Under the pieces are notes generated by a model. The model was given only the letters and a program-made list of their open reading frames with translations, did no database searches and was not told the origin of the DNA. A program made the position numbers and the translations under genes. From an uncultured Campylobacter sp. (GTDB lineage: Bacteria; Campylobacterota; Campylobacteria; Campylobacterales; Campylobacteraceae): DNA of 5,927 nt. The DNA lies in the NCBI GenBank assembly GCA_938046705.1, contig CALIWP010000292.1:1-5927 (forward strand), written 5' to 3'. Shown here piece after piece: positions 1 to 5,927 of this stretch. Position 1 is the stretch's first letter; each line of letters opens with the position of its first letter.

Positions 1-845
1 CGTCCTGCCATCTCAAAGCTACTAGAGGTTAGTCCCGCCGCGCCCATATCCTGGATACCCACGACGTAGTCGGTTTTAAAGAGCTCCAAGCACGCCTCCA
101 TCAGCAGCTTTTCGGCAAACGGATCGCCCACTTGCACGGTCGGGCGCAGAGATTTGTTCGCGTCGTTAAAGCTATCGCTGGCCATTACCGCGCCTCCAAG
201 CCCGTCGCGACCGGTCTTTGAGCCCACGTAGATCACGGGATTGCCGATACCTTCAGCCCTGCCGTAAAATATCTCGTCGCTCTTACAAAGCCCCAGCGCA
301 AATGCGTTTACTAGGATGTTGCCGTTAAAACTAGGATCAAACGTCGTCTCGCCGCCGATAGTAGGGATGCCCATGCAGTTGCCGTAGTGAGCGATGCCCG
401 CGACCGCGCCTTTTAGCAGATAGCGCTGTTTTCTCGCATTTTCGCTCTCGCCCCTCACCTCGCCGAATCGCAGCGAGTTCATATTTGCCACGACCCGCGC
501 GCCCATCGTAAATACGTCGCGCAGTATCCCGCCAACGCCCGTCGCCGCGCCCTGAAAAGGCTCGATGAAACTTGGGTGGTTGTGGCTCTCCATCTTAAAC
601 ACTGCCGCGACGCCGCCTCCGACGTCGATGACGCCCGCGTTCTCGCCTGGACCCTGGATCACCCACGGGGCTTTGGTCGGGAAGCCGTTTAGGTACTTTT
701 TACTCGACTTGTAGCTGCAGTGCTCGCTCCACATCGCGGAAAATATCCCAAGCTCGAGCAAATTTGGCTCTCTACCTAGGATCTTTAGGATCTCTTCGTA
801 CTCTTGGTCGCTGATTTTGTGCGCTTTTACGGTAGCTTTGTCCAT
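1..845 (-). CDS. purL: Phosphoribosylformylglycinamidine synthase II, small PurL (5' part; 3' end outside window)
   Basis: PurL catalyses the ATP- and glutamine-dependent conversion of FGAR to FGAM, the fourth step of cytosolic de novo purine synthesis. In organisms with the short PurL it works in a complex with PurQ and PurS. The frame is open from ATG at 845-843 to the left edge, giving 281 codons of a family that is usually about 730 aa, so roughly the first 40% is present. Family motifs are clear: [12 protein letters not shown] at residues 36-47, ESHNHPSF at 86-93, [19 protein letters not shown] at 99-117, and [12 protein letters not shown] near 265-276. The His residues of SEHCSYK and SHNHP are active-site residues in the family. 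The start is supported by AAAGG six bases upstream and by the normal position of the first motif. It is separated from the upstream lipoprotein gene by 324 nt and probably has its own promoter. No frameshift or missing residue is seen. Identification is certain. Confidence 0.97.
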   Translation of the reverse strand, partial: MDKATVKAHKISDQEYEEILKILGREPNLLELGIFSAMWSEHCSYKSSKKYLNGFPTKAPWVIQGPGENAGVIDVGGGVAAVFKMESHNHPSFIEPFQGAATGVGGILRDVFTMGARVVANMNSLRFGEVRGESENARKQRYLLKGAVAGIAHYGNCMGIPTIGGETTFDPSFNGNILVNAFALGLCKSDEIFYGRAEGIGNPVIYVGSKTGRDGLGGAVMASDSFNDANKSLRPTVQVGDPFAEKLLMEACLELFKTDYVVGIQDMGAAGLTSSSFEMAG

Positions 846-851
846 TTTTAG

Positions 852-856
852 CCTTT
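852..856 (-). promoter_or_regulatory. Ribosome binding site of purL
   Basis: On the minus strand AAAGG lies six bases before the ATG at 845. It fits the Shine-Dalgarno core and supports this start for purL. Confidence 0.7.
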
Positions 857-871
857 AAAAAATTTTGGTTG

Positions 872-901
872 ATTTTACTTAAATTCGCATAAAAACTTGA
901 T
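872..901 (-). promoter_or_regulatory. Candidate sigma-70 promoter of purL
   Basis: On the minus strand a TAAAAT hexamer (872-877) resembles a -10 box. Fourteen bases upstream is ATCAAGTTTT (892-901), which matches 8 of 10 positions of the Campylobacter -35 consensus TTTAAGTnTT. Transcription would start about 20 bases before the purL ATG, leaving room for the AAAGG ribosome binding site. This rests on motif likeness alone in an AT-rich stretch, where chance matches are common. Confidence 0.42.
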
Positions 902-1001
902 AAACCAAAGGGACGAAAACGAGGTAAATTTGGCGAATAAAACAAGAGGCTAAATTTCATAAGGCAAGATAAAAATATTCTGTTTGTAGTTATCGATTCG
1001 G

Positions 1002-1086
1002 CTTCAAATTTGACCGAAAAATTGGCATTTTTGCGGTACGGGTCTTGGTGAGCGGCTCAAATTTTAGACAAATGCCAAATTTGAAG
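1002..1086. repeat. Interrupted inverted repeat, 17-nt arms with a 12-nt insertion in one arm
   Basis: The right arm, AAATGCCAAATTTGAAG (1070-1086), is the exact reverse complement of CTTCAAATTT (1002-1011) joined to GGCATTT (1024-1030). Twelve bases (1012-1023) interrupt the left arm and would bulge out of a 17-bp stem. The loop is 39 nt (1031-1069). The stem is AT-rich and no U-run follows it in either direction, so it is a poor intrinsic terminator. It lies upstream of the candidate purL promoter. It could be a structured RNA, a protein-binding site or an old element remnant; the sequence does not say which. Confidence 0.6.
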
Positions 1087-1142
1087 TAGCTGTGGAAAAT
1101 TAAAAATTTAAGCATATTAGTACGCTAAATTTGACCTAAATT

Positions 1143-1162
1143 CGGCGGGCGATTACCCGCCG
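1143..1162 (-). terminator. GC-rich hairpin, probable terminator of the jag-mnmE-lipoprotein operon
   Basis: CGGCGGG (1143-1149) pairs perfectly with CCCGCCG (1156-1162) around a six-base loop. It starts eight bases after the TAG stop of gene A, where an operon terminator is expected. On the minus strand the stem is followed by GAATTTAGG, so the U-run is short and interrupted. It may therefore terminate weakly or act mainly as a 3'-end stabiliser. No U-run follows on the plus strand either. Confidence 0.55.
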
Positions 1163-1169
1163 CAAACGC

Positions 1170-1922
1170 CTACTTGCTCGGCATGCTATGGTAGCAAAGT
1201 ATGTTTAGCAGGATACGTCCTTGCTTTTTGACGTCTTGCTCGATGACGTCTTGTCTAAATTTAGCAGAGGTTGCCTGCTCTTTAGCTTCGGCTAGTTTGC
1301 TACTCAGCAGGTTAAATTTAAAGTCCAAATTTTTTATCTTAAAGCCCTTATTACCGACTATTTTCGCGTCGATCACGGTAGCGAAAAACTCGTCAGACGC
1401 GCCCACGTAGTAGTTCGTCACGCTTCTAGCGTTTATAGGTTCGCCGCTAAAAAACGCCTTACAAACGGGAGATTTTTGCGCGCTATAAATCACGCTCTCA
1501 AGGATCCCGCCGCCAAATTCGTAAAACTTAAATTTCTTTGAGTTTTGCAGCTTTTTTATCTCATCTTTATCGCTCAAATCTACATTTTTACCACTATCAA
1601 GATCAATCACTATTAGAGTTTTTACGCCGTTGCCGCTTGCGTAAACCCAGCCTAGATTTTGGCTCGCCGAGTCACTCTCGCCCGGCGATTTCACCTCGGC
1701 CCTACCCATGTAGTCACCAAATTTTTCCACGGTTTTGCCGCCGCTCGCCTCATAGACCGTAGTCTCGGTTATAAACCCGATCTGCTGTATACTAGCGTCG
1801 TTTTCCATATACGTACGCCGCGCTCTCTCGCCGCCCATCTCGCCTGTGATGGCCGCGCAACCGCAAAACGCTAATGCCATAGCGGCCGCTGTCGCCGCCT
1901 TAAAAATCATCGTGTTTTTCAT
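1170..1922 (-). CDS. Putative lipoprotein A, member of a three-gene paralogous family
   Basis: I do not recognise this 250-aa protein. It has a short, hydrophobic, Ala-rich signal peptide (residues 1-21) ending in AFCGC, a lipobox-compatible site with the likely lipidated Cys at 22 (Cys20 is also present). It should be an envelope lipoprotein, and residue +2 is Ala, not the Asp retention signal known from E. coli. The mature part shares with its neighbours KFYEF (132-136), a VC pair with Cys154, a Tyr-Tyr pair (171-172), FFAT (179-182) and a Cys near the C-terminus (243). The start at 1922 is preferred over an in-frame ATG at 1955. It gives a proper signal peptide, has AAGAGAG a few bases upstream, and overlaps the stop of gene B as ATGA, suggesting translational coupling. 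The ATG at 1955 would put charged residues (MRFWRERKR) in front. Residues 126-250 are closest to gene C. Confidence 0.88.
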   Translation of the reverse strand: MKNTMIFKAATAAAMALAFCGCAAITGEMGGERARRTYMENDASIQQIGFITETTVYEASGGKTVEKFGDYMGRAEVKSPGESDSASQNLGWVYASGNGVKTLIVIDLDSGKNVDLSDKDEIKKLQNSKKFKFYEFGGGILESVIYSAQKSPVCKAFFSGEPINARSVTNYYVGASDEFFATVIDAKIVGNKGFKIKNLDFKFNLLSSKLAEAKEQATSAKFRQDVIEQDVKKQGRILLNILCYHSMPSK

Positions 1923-2671
1923 TTTTGCTCTCTTTCTTTCGCGCCAAAAGCGCAAATTTGATTCAGCCTCAGCTCATACCCTCGCAACTCGTTTTGGATT
2001 TTTTCCTCAAATTTATGCGTTTTTTCGGCGGCTTCTTGCAGACCGTTCAAATTTGTAAAATTTTTTATCTGAGATTTTAAAAGTAGCGCGCCGCTTTTGG
2101 AGGAAATTTTTGCCTGCGTTATTACGGCCGTAAAATACCGTTTTTCTAAATTTTGCGTATCATAGTAGCTAGATGCTGATTTCACGCTCACATTACCGCC
2201 TTTTTGAAACGCCTCGCAAACCGAAATCGGCGCCTCAAAAACCGCTACAGTCGTCAAATTTGAGCTAAATTCGTAAAATTTGATCCGCCGAGCGCCACGA
2301 AGCCGGGTCGCGCTCGCTTCGTCTTTTAGATCAAACTCCGCCTCAGTATCGGCGTCTTTTAGCATAAACGCACTATCGCCGCTTTTATAGACGGCTCCGA
2401 GTCTAAAAGGCAGCCTGGCGCCGTCTGTTTTAGTGAGTGCAAAGCCTGCAGCCTCGCCGTCCTCAGGCTGAGTGCGAAAATCACGCGAGAAAAACGCCGT
2501 CAAAAAGGCGACCTCTCTAACGATGCCGTCAGTACCCAGATATCTCGTCCAGTTATCCTCCGGAACGCCGATATTTGAGATGTCGCGCTCTGCTTTGTTC
2601 GCGCTGCTAGTGATGCCGGCGCAACCATAAAAAGCCAGGGCCGCAATAGCCGCTAGAAATAAGTTTTTCAT
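1919..2671 (-). CDS. Putative lipoprotein B, divergent member of the paralogous family
   Basis: This 250-aa protein of unknown function starts with a typical signal peptide (MKNLFLAAIA...) ending in AFYGC, with the likely lipidated Cys at 17, followed by Ala. The mature region keeps the family skeleton: WTRYL..DG.V..VAF near 41-56, KFYEF (131-135), VCEAF with Cys152, Tyr-Tyr at 169-170, YFTAV (179-183) and Cys240 near the end. It lacks the GGGILES block that A and C share after KFYEF, and its last 60 residues are much more diverged (charged, probably helical). The N-terminal half resembles C more than A. The ATG is 33 bases after the last base of gene C. No strong Shine-Dalgarno is visible, only two GCGAG copies directly before the ATG. 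Its TGA overlaps the ATG of gene A. Confidence 0.88.
   Translation of the reverse strand: MKNLFLAAIAALAFYGCAGITSSANKAERDISNIGVPEDNWTRYLGTDGIVREVAFLTAFFSRDFRTQPEDGEAAGFALTKTDGARLPFRLGAVYKSGDSAFMLKDADTEAEFDLKDEASATRLRGARRIKFYEFSSNLTTVAVFEAPISVCEAFQKGGNVSVKSASSYYDTQNLEKRYFTAVITQAKISSKSGALLLKSQIKNFTNLNGLQEAAEKTHKFEEKIQNELRGYELRLNQICAFGAKEREQK
1928..1937 (-). promoter_or_regulatory. Ribosome binding site that decides the start of lipoprotein gene A
   Basis: The minus strand reads AAAGAAAGAGAG then CAAAA before the ATG at 1922. This purine-rich tract lies inside the 3' end of gene B. It supports 1922, not 1955, as the start. Confidence 0.5.
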
Positions 2672-2703
2672 CTCGCGCTCGCGTTTAAATTTGATAAAAG
2701 CGA

Positions 2704-3441
2704 TCAGTTTTTAGGCGCGGCGCAAACGATGTTTGATAGGATTCGCTCCTGTTTTTTAGCGTCGGCGTCTATGACTTTACTCCTAAATTCCGCAGATCGA
2801 GCCCGCGTTTGCGTGCTGGCTAGCTTGCCGTCGCTAACGAAAAATTTAAAGTCTAGATTTTTGATCTCGGCGCTTTTGCCTTTTTTCACTCCGATATCCA
2901 TCAGGGTCGCGAAAAATTCGCTATTGTCGGGGTTTTCTTTATCGTAATAATTAGTAACGGCATGAGCTTTTACCGTCTTGCCCGCCGCAAAACTCTCACA
3001 CACGGCGCCCGAGTCCGCGCTAAAAACTACGCTCTCCAATATGCCGCCGCCAAACTGATAAAACTTGACCTTTTTAGCCCCTCTTAGAGTCGCAAGCTCG
3101 TTTTTATCGCGCATATTTATGTACTGGTAGCCAAATTTTTCCTTATCGTTAAGCTCCAAGACTATAAACGAAACCCCGTTTTGCGCGTACATATCGCCAA
3201 GCTTCAGGTTTTGACCGTCTTTTTTTATGGGTGCCATACCGATGATATCGCCGTTTTTTTGCGCGTAAGTTGCGCTCAAATTTTCTGAGAAAAATGCGAC
3301 ATCGCCGACGGTGCCGTCATTTTCTAGATATTTGATCCAGTCCGGTTCAGGCGATACTACACTACTTGCTAGATGATCCTGTGAAGGCATGCAACCACCC
3401 AGTAATGCAGCTAGAACAGCTATAGATAAGATTTTTTTCAT
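2704..3441 (-). CDS. Putative lipoprotein C, first gene of the paralogous lipoprotein triplet
   Basis: This 245-aa protein has the best lipobox of the three, LLGGC, after a Lys-Lys n-region and hydrophobic core, with the lipidated Cys at 17. Function is unknown and I see no enzyme motif. Family marks: DWIKYL..DG.V.DVAF (34-50), KFYQFGGGILES (126-137), VCESF with Cys148, TNYY (163-166), EFFAT (175-179), IKNLDFKF (193-200) and Cys240 six residues from the C-terminus. Residues 201-238 are rich in charged residues and likely helical. The gene begins 31 bases after the last base of the mnmE stop codon. The gap has no hairpin; it contains TATAAA, but too close to the ATG for a convincing promoter, so co-transcription with mnmE is likely. 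Its ribosome binding site is a weak A-rich AAAGAAAA. As the copy sharing features with both others, it may be closest to the ancestral form. Confidence 0.9.
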   Translation of the reverse strand: MKKILSIAVLAALLGGCMPSQDHLASSVVSPEPDWIKYLENDGTVGDVAFFSENLSATYAQKNGDIIGMAPIKKDGQNLKLGDMYAQNGVSFIVLELNDKEKFGYQYINMRDKNELATLRGAKKVKFYQFGGGILESVVFSADSGAVCESFAAGKTVKAHAVTNYYDKENPDNSEFFATLMDIGVKKGKSAEIKNLDFKFFVSDGKLASTQTRARSAEFRSKVIDADAKKQERILSNIVCAAPKN

Positions 3442-3471
3442 TATTTTTTCTTTTTTATAGAGTAAATTTCG

Positions 3472-4791
3472 TTATTTGCCGAGGCAAAAGTTGCTAAACA
3501 TTTCGTCTAAAATTTCGCTTCTTTCAAACGGCTTCGTGATTGACGAGATTTGCTCTATTGCCATGTTTAGCTCGTAGGCAAAAAGCTCGAGCTCAGACCC
3601 CGCTAGCAAATTTAACGCTCTTTTTATCGCCTCGCTCGCCGCCTCGCAGCTTGAAATTTGACGGGTAGAATTTAATAATATCTCGCTCGTCTCTTGGGCG
3701 TCGAGATAGGTTTTTAGACTATTTACTATCTCGTCCGTTCCTTGCTTGGCGCAAATTTGTATCGCGCCCACTGGAGCGCTAAATTTAACGCCGAGGTCGC
3801 ATTTATTTAGAACGTAAAAAATCTTTTTTTGCGAGTTTTTTAAAAGCTCCAGGATCTCGTTATCCTGCTCGTCGGCCTCCTGCGACGCATCAAAAACGGC
3901 CAAGATAACGTCGGCCTCCTCGATAGCTCGTAGCGAATACGAAATACCGATCTGCTCGATCTTACCCGCATTTTTGCGGATACCTGCCGTGTCTATGATG
4001 CGCACGAGATGAGTGCCGATTTTTAGGGCTTCTTCTATGCTGTCTCTAGTCGTACCTGCCTCGTCGCTGATGATCGCGCGCTCATAGGACAAAAGCGAGT
4101 TTAAGATCGAGCTTTTGCCGACGTTTGGCTTGCCGACTATCGCGATTTTAAAGCCCTCGAGCAACCCTTTTCTGCTCTGGCTTATAGCGACGATTTTATC
4201 TAGTTTGGAGCTGTTTTGTTTTAGCATTTGACTGATACTTTCTAGCAGATCAGCAGGCAGATCATCGTCGGCGTAGTCGATGCTAGTCTCCACAAATGCC
4301 AGAGTTTTTACGAGCTCAGAGCGGATTTCATCAGCAAATTTAGCCAGATCTCCTCTCATCGTGCGAGCAATGATTTTGACGCTATCCTCGCTTTTTGCGT
4401 TGATTAGCGAATTTATCGCCTCGATCTTGCTAAAATCCATCTTGCCGTTTATGAGAGCGCGCTTGCTAAACTCTCCTGCACGCGCGAGTCTGGCGCCGTT
4501 TTTTATAAGCTCGCCCAGGATCAAATTTGCCACCACTAGTCCGCCGTGGAGCTGAAACTCCACTACGTCCTCGCCCGTGAAGCTATGTGGGGCCTTAAAG
4601 TAAATAAGCAAGGCTTCGTCGATGAGCTCGCCTTCAGCGTAAATTTTAGTTAGAGTTGCATAACGCGGGACAAGAGAGGTGATTTTGGTGAGTTTTAGAG
4701 CTAGGCCAAGGGCGTCTGCGCCGCTTAGCCTAATGATGGAGATCGAGCCTACGCCGTGCGCGGTGGCGACGGCGGCTATGGTCTCGTTCAT
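3472..4791 (-). CDS. mnmE: tRNA uridine-5-carboxymethylaminomethyl(34) synthesis GTPase MnmE
   Basis: MnmE is the cytoplasmic GTPase that, with FAD-dependent MnmG, installs (carboxymethyl)aminomethyl groups on wobble U34 of certain tRNAs. The 439-aa protein is close to the usual ~450 aa. Its order is an N-terminal folate-binding/dimerisation domain (about 1-118, with PHSFTGEDVVEFQLHGG at 68-84 and RAGEFSKRA at 104-112), a helical domain, an inserted G domain, and a C-terminal helix. G motifs are intact: P-loop GKPNVGKS 220-227, GTTRD 246-250, DTAG 267-270 and NKCD 329-332, with a CAK base-recognition motif at 347-349. The terminal FCLGK carries Cys436, the conserved (C/I/L)GK-box cysteine. 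The ATG overlaps the jag stop as ATGA and no Shine-Dalgarno is apparent, so translation is probably coupled to jag. mnmG is not in the window. Confidence 0.97.
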   Translation of the reverse strand: MNETIAAVATAHGVGSISIIRLSGADALGLALKLTKITSLVPRYATLTKIYAEGELIDEALLIYFKAPHSFTGEDVVEFQLHGGLVVANLILGELIKNGARLARAGEFSKRALINGKMDFSKIEAINSLINAKSEDSVKIIARTMRGDLAKFADEIRSELVKTLAFVETSIDYADDDLPADLLESISQMLKQNSSKLDKIVAISQSRKGLLEGFKIAIVGKPNVGKSSILNSLLSYERAIISDEAGTTRDSIEEALKIGTHLVRIIDTAGIRKNAGKIEQIGISYSLRAIEEADVILAVFDASQEADEQDNEILELLKNSQKKIFYVLNKCDLGVKFSAPVGAIQICAKQGTDEIVNSLKTYLDAQETSEILLNSTRQISSCEAASEAIKRALNLLAGSELELFAYELNMAIEQISSITKPFERSEILDEMFSNFCLGK

Positions 4792-5927
4792 TTTTTGATA
4801 AAGTCGTTCACGACTACGAACTGCCCGTCGCTATTTGACTTTACGCTTACGTATTTGTCGGGGAATTTTTCGCGCAGTTTTTCAAGAGCGATCTTAACCA
4901 AAACGCCGTCTAATGACTTGGTTTTAGCCTTGCCCGTCTCCTCCACTCGCTCGATTATACCTTTAAGATACTGATCGATCGCTGCTTCTTGATTTTGCAA
5001 AAATTGCGCGATCTCAAGACGCACCGCAAGGCCGTATTTTGAGCTGATCCAGTTATAGAGCAGATACGAAATCGCCTTGTAGCGGTAGCCCTCCTTGCCG
5101 ATGAGCAGCGCCGCATCCTCGCCGTCAAGCTCGACTATCACGGTCTCGTCGTCAAATTTACGCACGTCTATCTTGTTTATAGTAAAGAAATTTCCGCCAA
5201 AGAGCTTTTCTACGCCCTGCTTTATCTCAGGCAGGACTTTGTCAATGTCGGCTTTTGGTTTTTGATCTTTTTGTTTTTGAGCCTGCACTCGATCAGCTCG
5301 GGAGTCTTGTTTTTCTTTTTTAGCTAAATTTGGCACGGCTTGCGTCAAATTTACATCGCCGACAGATGCCTGCGAGCCTAAATTTTCGCCAGCTGCGGTT
5401 TTTTCATCGCCTTCGTAAAAGTCGTTTTTATTAAAGGTATCGATGATCGAGTGATCAAGGATGTTTTTGCTGCTATCTTTTTTAGGTTGTTCTTTTTTGT
5501 GCTGCTCTTTTTCTTTTACTTGAGGCTCTTTTTGCGGTTGTGCTTCTTCAACTTTAGGCTCGTTTGCCGCGCTCGTTTCATTTTGCTTTGCCGCATGGTT
5601 TTTGTGATGTTCGTGGCGATTTTTATGATTTTTTTTCTTTTCGCTTTTATGATTTTGCTCTTCGCCAGAGTTCTCTTTTTTCTTAAATTCCTTCTTTTTT
5701 TCGCCGCCGTTTTCTTTATGGGCGTTTTCGCGGGCGGCTTGAGGGGCTTTTTTTGCTTCCTTATGCGCACCCTCTTTTACGGCTTCAATGATCGCCGTTT
5801 TTTTGAAAAATCCCAAAAAACCGGCGCTCGGGTTTTGTAAAATTTTGATATCAAGCTCCGTGACTGAGCAGTTTAGCTCCTCGGCGGCCTTTTGAAAAGC
5901 CTCTTGTAAATTTTCATAAGTTGTACT
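4788..5927 (-). CDS. jag: Jag/KhpB-like RNA-binding protein (5' end outside window)
   Basis: Jag (KhpB) proteins are cytoplasmic RNA-binding proteins usually encoded between yidC and mnmE. The frame is open to the right edge, giving 379 residues here, with probably a few more upstream. Window residues 1-50 match a Jag_N domain (TYENLQEAFQKAAEEL ... AGFLGFFKKTA). A long Lys/Glu/His/Gln-rich linker follows, about 52-225, probably disordered. A type II KH domain lies around 235-305 with GKEG (277-280) as its GxxG loop. The C-terminal 60 residues sit where R3H is expected but lack an R-x3-H signature. A TTG at 5816-5814 could be taken as a start, but it encodes the Leu of the conserved GFLGF motif, so it is internal. 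The TGA overlaps mnmE as ATGA. The family call is firm; the mRNA targets are unknown. Confidence 0.93.
   Translation of the reverse strand, partial: STTYENLQEAFQKAAEELNCSVTELDIKILQNPSAGFLGFFKKTAIIEAVKEGAHKEAKKAPQAARENAHKENGGEKKKEFKKKENSGEEQNHKSEKKKNHKNRHEHHKNHAAKQNETSAANEPKVEEAQPQKEPQVKEKEQHKKEQPKKDSSKNILDHSIIDTFNKNDFYEGDEKTAAGENLGSQASVGDVNLTQAVPNLAKKEKQDSRADRVQAQKQKDQKPKADIDKVLPEIKQGVEKLFGGNFFTINKIDVRKFDDETVIVELDGEDAALLIGKEGYRYKAISYLLYNWISSKYGLAVRLEIAQFLQNQEAAIDQYLKGIIERVEETGKAKTKSLDGVLVKIALEKLREKFPDKYVSVKSNSDGQFVVVNDFIKK

Larger units (their letters stand above)
846..1169. other. Intergenic region between lipoprotein gene A and purL
   Basis: This 324-nt gap is more AT-rich than the flanking genes and holds no convincing coding sequence. 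It contains a candidate purL promoter and ribosome binding site next to purL, a large interrupted inverted repeat (1002-1086), and a GC-rich hairpin just after gene A (1143-1162). The ten-base word AAATTTGACC occurs twice, at 1006-1015 and 1127-1136, each followed by a similar A/T-rich tail. The stretch 1111-1126 is an imperfect palindrome, AGCATATTAGTACGCT. I recognise no riboswitch, tRNA or known small RNA here. Confidence 0.7.

Noticed and set aside
772..960. Minus-strand 62-aa open frame overlapping the purL start
   Set aside because: It runs out of frame through the first 74 bases of purL, has no Shine-Dalgarno, and ends in a low-complexity Arg/Lys/Pro-rich tail typical of a shadow frame.
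1111..1126. Imperfect palindrome AGCATATTAGTACGCT as an operator
   Set aside because: It has mismatches, sits over 200 bases from purL, and matches no operator I know.
846..1169. Purine riboswitch or CRISPR array upstream of purL
   Set aside because: No recognisable riboswitch core and no regularly spaced repeat units are present.
1923..1955. Longer N-terminus for lipoprotein A starting at 1955
   Set aside because: It would put a charged MRFWRERKR segment before the signal peptide and overlap gene B by 37 bases. The ATG at 1922 has a purine-rich ribosome binding site and an ATGA overlap.
1201..2058. Several plus-strand frames of 69-74 aa opposite lipoprotein genes A and B
   Set aside because: They are antisense shadows of genes supported by signal peptides and paralogy. 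They overlap one another and show no conserved motif.
3452..3458. TATAAA on the minus strand as a promoter for lipoprotein gene C
   Set aside because: A start 6-8 bases downstream would leave about ten bases before the ATG, too little for a leader with a ribosome binding site, and no -35 likeness was seen.
5516..5770. Minus-strand 84-aa Lys/Arg-rich frame
   Set aside because: It is an alternative frame of the same A-rich Jag linker and has no independent support.
5451..5840. Plus-strand 129-aa frame rich in Phe and Leu, looking like a membrane protein
   Set aside because: It is the antisense of the Lys-rich Jag linker, whose A-rich codons read as Phe/Leu on the other strand. Jag is supported by family motifs.

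Overview
The window looks like chromosomal DNA of a relatively GC-rich Campylobacter (oral C. rectus/showae/curvus/gracilis type). I infer this from the recognisable housekeeping proteins, the very frequent word AAATTTGA and its reverse complement, and the gene order jag-mnmE ... purL, which I recall from C. jejuni. The species is a guess. Every gene I can support is on the minus strand, so transcription runs from the right edge to the left edge.

Right to left: (1) 5927-4788, a jag/khpB RNA-binding protein gene whose 5' end lies outside the window. (2) 4791-3472, complete mnmE, the tRNA-modification GTPase, overlapping jag by ATGA. (3) 3441-1170, three tandem genes for predicted lipoproteins of 245, 250 and 250 aa that are clearly paralogous to one another. 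I do not recognise the family. They are called here C (2704-3441), B (1919-2671) and A (1170-1922), in transcription order C, B, A. B and A overlap by ATGA. (4) 1143-1162, a GC-rich hairpin just after gene A, the likely end of this operon. (5) 846-1169, a 324-nt intergenic stretch with a large interrupted inverted repeat and a likely purL promoter. (6) 845-1, the first 281 codons of purL, running off the left edge.

jag and mnmE belong to the widespread rpmH-rnpA-yidC-jag-mnmE neighbourhood (membrane protein insertion, RNA binding, tRNA wobble-uridine modification). The short gaps and overlaps suggest that the lipoprotein genes are read through from mnmE. No strong hairpin or convincing promoter separates mnmE from them. 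purL (de novo purine synthesis) appears to be a separate transcription unit.

The least ordinary part is the lipoprotein triplet. As I recall, C. jejuni has mnmE directly beside purL, so the triplet may be a lineage-specific insertion that expanded by tandem duplication. Two further points: the Jag reading frame continues upstream of the TTG codon at 5816, which is therefore not its start, and its C-terminal R3H-like region lacks the signature Arg/His.
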